The notes beneath the pieces were generated by a model that was not told the origin of the DNA, did not search any database, and saw only the letters and a list, made by a program, of their open reading frames with translations. The position numbers were made by a program, and so were the translations under genes. A DNA stretch of 12,648 nt from Echinostoma caproni. Its lineage: Eukaryota; Platyhelminthes; Trematoda; Plagiorchiida; Echinostomatidae. Within the stretch, counting starts at the first letter, position 1. Every line of letters begins with the position of its first letter. The stretch covers positions 1 to 12,648 of the forward strand of contig UZAN01000217.1 of NCBI GenBank assembly GCA_900618425.1. Direction: 5' to 3'. This document shows positions 9,401 to 12,648 of this stretch, in pieces.

Positions 9401-10901
9401 GAGACAGGCATAGCAATAGGAATGAGTGCCAATATTGAACAAAATCGAAATCAATGCATGAAATTAAATTCTGGAACTCATTTATCAGCAAATCAACTTA
9501 CCAAAGATTGCTCAGAGGGAGTCTCACTTTTCTCCACGACTGGAATGAATCCATTTTCCTCCTTCTTCAACCACACGAGTCTGTGATTTTCTGGAAGGGT
9601 CCGCGTGAGGCAGGATAGTGTGACCCTGGTAAACGGTGATCCGCGATAGGTGGTCGGCTGTTTCGGAATAAAGAAGTTCGCTAATCTTTTACCCCGAGTA
9701 GGCTGAGTGCTTTCTAAAAAGAATATAAATGGAAGACATATGTGAGTCAGCAGTTCCCGTGAGGCACCGTGAACTTCATGATGGACGTTTTGCTCAAGTT
9801 ATATGATGTGTAAATTGATTCTGTACGTCCATGAACCAAAATCGATTCGAGTAAAACACTCTACTGTACTCTATTCTGTTTCCAAGCCAGGCCAATACAA
9901 GCGTCTGCCAAGCTTCAAACCGTTAGGATCGATTAATTTCCGCATTCATCTTGCAGTAATTTATGACTGGTGTGGGGGCTGCTGGCTACCCTGATGATCT
10001 AATCAGCTTTCACGAATGCAATTTTTGACGCAACTTTGTCTGGGTGATTCCGGTTAACTCCGATGTAATCCGTCGGCACCGTTGTAACACAGAAGAATCC
10101 GAAGTTTAAACCACTGTATTTTTGTCTTTTCCGAGTCGCCCTAACTTCTGAAAATTTCGAAGTGATTTCAAATATCTATGGATGGAAGTTTTGGATTATG
10201 TCACAAATAATAGTTATGACTAGATGTATTATTGTAAAACAAACGAAATCAATGCTCCTAAACGCAACAATTAATAGGTATCGCTAATGAGATCTACTGA
10301 GAATTAACCTGCAGTTTATTGCCACCCAAACATTTGGTTGAATGAATGAACTAACGATTAGGCTTGATGATTTAGTCTAAATGCCGTCTTTGTCAATCAA
10401 TATCACTTATCCTACATTACCAGGCACAGGTATCTACAACTCAAATGCGAATTTTTTCGAAATGTTGGAACTGTCTGCCCATCTCTTTCGACTCCCCTAT
10501 ATTTCTGACCAGTTCATAGACTTCAGTTTTGTGGCCTTCTGCCTAAGTTAGAAAGATCGAAGAGCGGGTGAACAGATAAGACTATGGATTGATTTCTTTC
10601 GACCCAATGACATACTAGCACTAGAAATCCAAAGTGAAGTGCAAAGCTGTTAGACAAAAGGGATCTATTACGACCAATACACCAAACTAAAATCGTTTCT
10701 ATCTTCGTGGTAGTATGAGAAACATGTGTCAGCACGAAGGTAGAACAGAAAAACGATTAGCTCAATGTGTGTGATACCCAAAACGTTAAAAAACACTCGG
10801 CCACACGGTTGCAGGTTAGATTTGCTACACTTACCCACATAGTTTGATGTCAGAATCACGCAAATCATAAAGATGGTCAAACAACGAGTTACAGTGATCA
10901 T
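282..10901 (-). CDS. Secreted or surface multi-Ig-domain protein, 5' part of gene (8 exons, 3' end outside window)
   Basis: Spliced gene read right to left: 10901-10835, 9713-9502, 5804-5702, 4756-4572, 3844-3742, 2249-2065, 693-594, 463-282. The sum is 1137 nt, exactly 379 codons, with no internal stop and matching phases at all seven junctions. Residues 1-22 form a signal peptide. Ig1 covers about 24-127 (Cys57, Trp70, Cys108), Ig2 129-223 (Cys152, Trp165/167, Cys204), Ig3 225-318 (Cys248, Trp261/263, Cys300), and Ig4 starts at 320 (Cys343, Trp356) and runs out of the window. Cys-Cys spacing is 51-52 residues, normal for Ig folds. Ig domains of this kind usually mediate adhesion or ligand binding outside the cell; the partner is unknown. 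No transmembrane segment or GPI signal is visible because the 3' end is missing. It could be a receptor, an adhesion molecule or a secreted decoy. The exon model is strong; the product name is deliberately generic. Confidence 0.85.
594..693 (-). CDS. Multi-Ig gene exon 7: Ig3, strands F-G
   Basis: The acceptor CTACGAACAG and donor G|GTAAGT bound 100 nt running from phase 0 to phase 1, residues 286-318. VSKVDEGEYWC holds the F-strand Cys300 at exon residue 15, the same place as in exons 3 and 5. The G strand ends ITLKVS. It is one codon shorter than exons 3 and 5. The split codon gives Asp with exon 8, across a short 130 bp intron. Confidence 0.9.
960..1105 (-). mobile_element. tRNA-derived SINE, copy 1 (diverged)
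   Basis: The stretch 999-1024 is the reverse complement of 1311-1336 at 25 of 26 positions. Similarity continues at a lower level on both sides: 1025-1045 matches the T-arm and acceptor region of copy 2 (GATTC kept), and about 960-998 matches its body. This copy therefore runs leftwards, head to head with copy 2, and its tRNA head is much more decayed. The edges are estimates. Confidence 0.55.
1190..1436 (+). mobile_element. tRNA-derived SINE, copy 2
   Basis: A tRNA-like head (1228-1310) is followed by a non-tRNA body that begins CTGAACGTTTCACAATCCCA at 1311. The first 26 nt of the body recur inverted at 999-1024 with one mismatch, which shows it is a repeat. The 3' end is not defined: no clear A-tail or target-site duplication is visible, so the right boundary is approximate. 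It sits in intron 6, antisense to the host gene. Confidence 0.6.
1228..1310 (+). pseudogene. tRNA-like head with Pol III A and B boxes
   Basis: The acceptor stem is five pairs, CCTCG (1230-1234) with CGAGG (1304-1308), plus two mismatched outer pairs. The D arm spans 1237-1252 with one mismatch, and the A box TAGATCAGCTGG differs at one base from TRGC-N2-AGYNGG. The anticodon stem is 1254-1258 with 1266-1270 (loop TGTACAA, which lacks the invariant U33). There is a 16-17 nt variable region and a T arm 1287-1303 with a perfect B box GGTTCGAATCC. The missing U33 and acceptor mismatches argue against a working tRNA; the boxes could still recruit Pol III. Confidence 0.65.
2065..2249 (-). CDS. Multi-Ig gene exon 6: Ig3, strands A-E
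   Basis: The acceptor AACGCAG and donor GTGAGT bound 185 nt running from phase 1 to phase 0, residues 225-285. It starts NPVFKPNQQ, parallel to DPVFRSG in exon 4. The B strand is PVSLSC (Cys248) and the C strand is TSWSWE (Trp261/263). Cys sits at exon residue 24 and Trp at 37, exactly as in exons 4 and 8. Confidence 0.9.
2250..3741. other. Intron 5, no recognisable element
   Basis: AT-rich sequence with T-rich tracts near 2660-2720 and an A run near 2938-2945. A plus-strand open stretch at 2701-2958 has no motif I recognise. There are no tRNA, reverse transcriptase or exon signals that I trust. Confidence 0.5.
3742..3844 (-). CDS. Multi-Ig gene exon 5: Ig2, strands F-G
   Basis: The acceptor CTTACAG and donor G|GTAAAA bound 103 nt running from phase 0 to phase 1, residues 190-223. 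The core SKSDEGEYVC is the standard Ig D-x-G-x-Y-x-C signature (Cys204), and the G strand ends KLTVL. The donor is the weakest of the seven. The split codon gives Glu with exon 6. Confidence 0.88.
3845..4571. other. Intron 4, no recognisable element
   Basis: It contains a small TTA/TAG-rich trinucleotide tract near 3983-4000 and a 94-codon minus-strand open stretch (4223-3939) whose composition looks random. Nothing here fits the phase pattern of the gene. Confidence 0.5.
4572..4756 (-). CDS. Multi-Ig gene exon 4: Ig2, strands A-E
   Basis: The acceptor is GAAACAG and the donor GTAAGC; 185 nt run from phase 1 to phase 0, residues 129-189. It begins DPVFRSGQP, has EGEKVNLGC (Cys152) as B strand, and FRWVWI (Trp165/167) as C strand. 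The same frame is open upstream of the acceptor for about 58 codons, but that stretch is low-complexity and AT-rich and is read as intron. The length is identical to exon 6. Confidence 0.88.
5292..5616 (+). other. Candidate plus-strand exon with Ig-like F-G signature
   Basis: The tract TCTCTTTTATCTTCATTTCCAG (5270-5291) is a textbook acceptor. Immediately after it the frame reads KVVVASNNFGRAQNNW and then TVTLSKAPSVIF, staying open to a TGA after 5613. A.N.FG.A followed by a V-T-L strand and KAP is typical of the F-G strands and linker of I-set Ig domains in muscle proteins of the twitchin/titin group, but the F-strand Cys is Val. No donor or second exon was found. It sits antisense in intron 3 of the multi-Ig gene. 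It could be an exon fragment, a pseudogene or a chance match. Confidence 0.3.
5702..5804 (-). CDS. Multi-Ig gene exon 3: Ig1, strands F-G
   Basis: The acceptor TTTCCAG and donor C|GTGAGT bound 103 nt running from phase 0 to phase 1, residues 94-127. MKYKCQIQNN supplies the F-strand Tyr-x-Cys (Cys108), followed by a G strand ending LKVLVD. The DEGEY motif of the later B exons is absent here (PARPFTMKY instead), so Ig1 is the most diverged domain. The split codon gives Gln with exon 4. Confidence 0.85.
6193..6353. repeat. Symmetrical fold-back just 5' of the LINE
   Basis: CCCTATGGG (6196-6204) and AATTCCAGT (6229-6237) recur inverted as ACTGGAATT (6309-6317) and CCCATAGGG (6342-6350), with exactly 24 nt between the elements in each arm. 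The outer elements are also small palindromes on their own (TATCCC-TAT-GGGATA and GTTCCC-ATA-GGGAAC). The 24 nt spacers do not match each other, so the pairing is patchy. It could be the LINE 5' region, a MITE remnant or chance. Confidence 0.4.
6365..8560 (+). mobile_element. Decayed LINE with APE endonuclease and reverse transcriptase
   Basis: Fragments in order on the plus strand match a non-LTR retrotransposon ORF2. NLAEVSDLVGS and NNSLDETITN (6365-6500) resemble the endonuclease start. FGGFTIFLV lies near 6520-6547 and CGDFNHLD (6806-6829) is the endonuclease GDFN motif. A linker with KTRRYIIKY lies near 7330. RVPQGDILSPLLFF (7769-7810) and TFVDDIDLV (7844-7870) are the reverse transcriptase block before the active site and the catalytic x-x-DD box. 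MNPSKCDGALCS (7958-7993) is the following block. Several frameshifts and stops separate them, so it is dead. It is probably CR1/L2-like, but the clade is not settled. It lies antisense inside intron 2 of the Ig gene and accounts for about 60 percent of it. Both ends are approximate. Confidence 0.8.
7030..7056. repeat. 9-bp inverted repeat, 9-nt loop
   Basis: GTCGAATGT (7030-7038) and ACATTCGAC (7048-7056) are perfect arms inside the LINE relic, between the endonuclease and reverse transcriptase parts. No function is inferred. Confidence 0.5.
8561..9501. other. Part of intron 2 between LINE relic and exon 2, unassigned
   Basis: Apart from the hairpin at 9038-9061, I see no coding or repeat signature. 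The open plus-strand stretch 9269-9586 overlaps exon 2 antisense and is a shadow over its right half. Confidence 0.45.
9038..9061. repeat. 9-bp inverted repeat, 6-nt loop
   Basis: ACTGGTTTA (9038-9046), spacer ACTGCA, TAAACCAGT (9053-9061): a perfect short hairpin in intron 2 between the LINE relic and exon 2. No oligo-T or gene context gives it a role. Confidence 0.5.
9502..9713 (-). CDS. Multi-Ig gene exon 2: Ig1, strands A-E
   Basis: The acceptor TTCTTTTTAG precedes the exon and the donor GTAAGT follows TTTG. The 212 nt run from phase 1 to phase 0 and encode residues 24-93. The B-strand motif is RVTLSC (Cys57) and the C strand is RLVWLKK (Trp70). It is about 27 nt longer than the other A exons because of an extra N-terminal segment (STQPTRGKR) that probably links the leader to the first domain. 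The other Ig cysteine is in exon 3, 3.7 kb downstream across the largest intron. Confidence 0.88.
9714..10834. other. Intron 1, no recognisable element
   Basis: 1121 bp between the leader exon and the first Ig exon. No repeat or conserved protein motif was recognised on either strand. A first intron of this size may hold regulatory sites, but none can be named. Confidence 0.45.
10835..10901 (-). CDS. Multi-Ig gene exon 1: signal peptide
   Basis: The ATG at 10901 opens 22 codons plus one base: MITVTRC, then a hydrophobic core (LTIFMICVIL), then TSNYV. This is a classical secretory leader. The exon ends G|GTAAGT, a near-perfect donor, in phase 1. The same frame stays open upstream of the ATG, but only through a TTG, so the ATG is the chosen start. 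The split codon completes to Glu with exon 2, which fits a mature N-terminus near residue 22-24. Intron 1 is 1121 bp. Confidence 0.75.
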
Positions 10902-10951
10902 TTTGAAAACGAACGGTGTGTTACAACAGTAAACTGTCTTCAACTTATGCT

Positions 10952-10959
10952 TATTTATA
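10952..10959 (-). promoter_or_regulatory. TATA box of the multi-Ig gene
   Basis: Reads TATAAATA on the minus strand, 51 nt upstream of the ATG at 10901. A start site 25-30 nt downstream would leave a 5' UTR of about 20-30 nt with no upstream ATG. It overlaps the region where the neighbouring upstream gene may end. The position fits a core promoter, but trans-splicing cannot be excluded. Confidence 0.5.
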
Positions 10960-11471
10960 GTTACAGTGAATAGAAAGGCCGGTTGTTTCTTGTATGGCGA
11001 TCACAATGTGAGTTCCATCTTTGGCGTGCGAATAGCAACGCAATAATTGGTTCAGAGATACGTTGTAGGAATGCAGAAATGGGGCCGATCTGCTCGCAAA
11101 CGTTTGTCCTCTACACCTCCAGGCTACTAAATGCATAAGATAACCTAATAAAAGGAAAATCGATGTGATACATTTTACACAGCACTAAATGGTATTCAGC
11201 ATTGTTGTGCTTAAGGAATGTAAGGTCATGCACGTTTTCCTTGAAAAATCGTGTCGTTTGTTTTCTGGGAAGAAAACAGGCTTGGATAGTTGTGCTAATT
11301 GGATTATTTCATCACCTGTTCATTCAAACACCCTACGCTAACCAGTGGAGTCAGATAAGAGTAAACAGTTTTTCTAGTACAAAGATATACTCCGAATGAC
11401 GGATAACTGATGAATCCCAAATAAAGAAGTTTGTTTTAGAGTCGCTCAGACGTCATACGGCTAGTGCTTAC

Positions 11472-11660
11472 CATTTCACTGGAAGACGCAAATGAGTGGA
11501 CATAGAAAGAGGTTACAGGAATTGGCACTTTGTCCCCCAGTTGGAAAATGCATTTGGTTTGAATGTGCATAGGGAACTCCGAGTCGCGTAATGTAAAATG
11601 TTCTCCTTCTATCACATAATATCCCTTGTGGTCAAATGGAACCAAAGTAGAAAGCAATTC
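11472..11660 (-). CDS. Neighbouring Ig-like gene, best-supported exon
   Basis: The 189 nt between TTGCAG and GTAAGC are open for 63 codons, phase 0 to phase 0. The first third reads like an Ig F-G hairpin without the Cys (HKGYYVIEGE). The rest reads like the A and B strands of another domain, with one Cys in HIQTKCIFQL, followed by SFYVHSF, where a core Trp would be expected but is absent. Confidence 0.55.
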
Positions 11661-12235
11661 CTGCAAGTAAGCGTGTAATTAGTGCAAAGAATCTGTAGAT
11701 TACTGACAAATGCCTCATCTGGACCTGCTAGATCCATCCATTCTACGTTTTGAGAGCTCGTTGTCTCACTGGATTTTATGGTTATCTGAATGTCAAACAT
11801 GTTTCGGACTCATACCCACTCTCGTCAGGATATGAGTAGATTGAAATCTGTTAATTCTGTGTCTCATACAAACAATATGCTTGAAGAATCTGGCAATTAT
11901 GTTTGGATCAAGTGGTGCAAGCGTGCTGGATGGCAGTATGCGCTTAATAGCAACCCTCCTTCCAAGATGACCGTGCCGTCATTGGTCAGTACGAACGTTC
12001 GCAAAGATCTCGGATTTAACTTCCTTGCTGAAAACACGCATCCATTCCAACACATAAGTGGTATGCATACAAGAAGCCTGATTAAATCAAAACGTTAAGG
12101 ATGCTTTCGTGTAGATAGATCATTTCGACTGTTACCGGCAGGATAGATAAAATAGAAGGAAGAAAACTGGAGGCTGATTGGCAACGTACATCAACACTTC
12201 TTGGTGTGGCAACTCTGAAGTGGTTTTCAGTTATT
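11472..12235 (-). CDS. Neighbouring Ig-like gene, partial (three exons, ends unresolved)
   Basis: Proposed exons 12235-12136, 11785-11708 and 11660-11472 join in one frame (33+26+63 codons, both internal junctions phase 0). The reading suggests one Ig-like domain: a B strand RSVDVRC in the first exon, a C strand VEWMDL in the second and an F strand HKGYYVI in the third, where the usual Cys is Ile. A second B strand follows (HIQTKCIF). Exon layout differs from the main gene, and no signal peptide is visible. The third exon has a good acceptor (CTTGCAG) and donor (GTAAGC); the GTCAGT donor of the second exon is weak and its intron is only 47 nt. Two possible phase-0 terminal exons exist: 11264-11226, behind TTTTCTTCCCAG, and 11089-10961. 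I cannot choose between them. It is probably the 3' part of a related gene, or a decayed copy. Confidence 0.45.
11708..11785 (-). CDS. Neighbouring Ig-like gene, candidate short exon
   Basis: The 78 nt follow the acceptor GACATTCAG and end before GTCAGT, 26 codons in phase 0. VEWMDLAG resembles an Ig C strand with its core Trp. The donor is non-optimal and the following intron would be 47 nt. That length is not a multiple of three, so if it is not an intron this locus carries a frameshift. Confidence 0.4.
11801..11837 (-). other. Hammerhead-like core boxes and 7-bp inverted repeat
   Basis: On the minus strand CTGACGA (11828-11822) is followed 16 nt later by GAAAC (11805-11801), the two conserved boxes of hammerhead ribozymes. 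However, the 16 nt between them do not form a stem II beyond one pair. Instead ACTCATA and TATGAGT (11837-11831 and 11814-11808) pair across the first box. It is recorded as a motif, not as a ribozyme. Confidence 0.2.
12136..12235 (-). CDS. Neighbouring Ig-like gene, candidate first visible exon
   Basis: The 100 nt follow the acceptor ATTTTTCAG (one base of a split codon, then 33 codons) and end at G|GTAACA in phase 0. PRSVDVRCQS resembles the Ig B strand. The same frame is open a further 12 codons upstream (VNGFF precedes the acceptor), so the true start of the exon is uncertain. Confidence 0.4.
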
Positions 12236-12648
12236 CTGAAAAATCCATTGACTTTTTGTCCGTTCGTTGTCATCCCTCAACAACAGTACAATTATTACTG
12301 ATGCCTTATTTATCAGCCAAATACAGCACTCTTGTAGGTAACAAAATCACAGAATTCAAGAAAATAGATCAGGCGTAGATAATGTCTGTGTTTGTATGAG
12401 TGTGTATGGATACCATGGATAATACATAAAGGGGTGTATGACAGTTCAAATCATTCTACAAATGTCATTTGTACTATTGAATGAATCAAATACATAAACG
12501 GTTTGACACTCATTTGATAACTGGCTTTATGTAACCCTGGCATTCGTGGCTGGTCATGGTAAATTCAGAGCTCTGACCGACTGTTTCGAACGCACACGGG
12601 GGGAGGGTTCAACGGAATCGCGATCGCTTCGGCTGTTGACAGTAGGCG
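12236..12648. other. Right end of window, unassigned; possible repeat from about 12540
   Basis: AT-rich up to about 12530, then a clearly more GC-rich block with a GGGGGGAGGG tract (12599-12608) and ATCGCGATCGC (near 12617). The change in composition at the edge suggests the start of an interspersed repeat, but too little is visible to type it. Confidence 0.3.

Noticed and set aside
10951..11136. Minus-strand frame ending GLSIHCNYK as the last exon of the neighbouring gene
   Set aside because: It faintly resembles an Ig F-G end, but no acceptor in that frame gives phase 0, which the preceding exon requires. Recorded only as an alternative.
11801..11837. A working hammerhead ribozyme
   Set aside because: The two core boxes are present, but stem II pairing fails after one base pair, and I found no convincing GUH cleavage site with stems I and III.
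1..12648. CRISPR arrays, bacterial operons, phage or plasmid features
   Set aside because: There are no regularly spaced direct repeats, no Shine-Dalgarno-led gene runs and no long uninterrupted coding frames. Everything supportable is eukaryotic in form.

Overview
The window looks like animal nuclear DNA. It is AT-rich and has no prokaryotic-style operon. Its convincing coding sequence falls in short open blocks bounded by AG acceptors and GTRAG/GTAAAA donors, separated by introns of 130 bp to 3.7 kb, with degenerate non-LTR retrotransposons and tRNA-derived SINE copies in the introns. Gene style and repeat types suggest a flatworm, most likely a digenean trematode. That is an inference; no marker in the window fixes the species.

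Main gene (minus strand, 10901 down to 282, continuing off the left edge). A TATAAATA box (10959-10952) lies about 50 bp upstream of an ATG that opens a signal peptide (exon 1). Seven exons follow: 9713-9502, 5804-5702, 4756-4572, 3844-3742, 2249-2065, 693-594 and 463-282. Joined, the eight pieces total 1137 nt and read as 379 residues without a stop: a signal peptide, three complete immunoglobulin (Ig) domains and the first half of a fourth. Each Ig domain is written as an A exon (B-strand Cys and C-strand Trp) plus a B exon (F-strand Tyr-x-Cys). Introns alternate strictly between phase 1 (between domains) and phase 0 (inside a domain). The product should be a secreted or cell-surface multi-Ig protein. 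I do not recognise an orthologue.

Upstream on the same strand (12235-11472) three further open blocks, in a consistent frame across plausible splice sites, look like diverged Ig-like sequence. They are probably the 3' part of a neighbouring gene ending close to the promoter of the main gene, so this may be a small cluster of Ig genes. Its last exon is unresolved.

Intron content: a LINE reverse-transcriptase fragment (1-237, minus) lies in the last visible intron. Two copies of a tRNA-derived SINE lie head to head in intron 6 (about 960-1436). A decayed LINE with endonuclease and reverse transcriptase motifs (about 6365-8560, plus) lies in intron 2, preceded by a symmetrical fold-back (6193-6353). 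A plus-strand Ig-like exon candidate behind a strong polypyrimidine/AG acceptor (5292-5616) lies antisense in intron 3. Introns 1, 4 and 5 and the right end hold nothing I can name.
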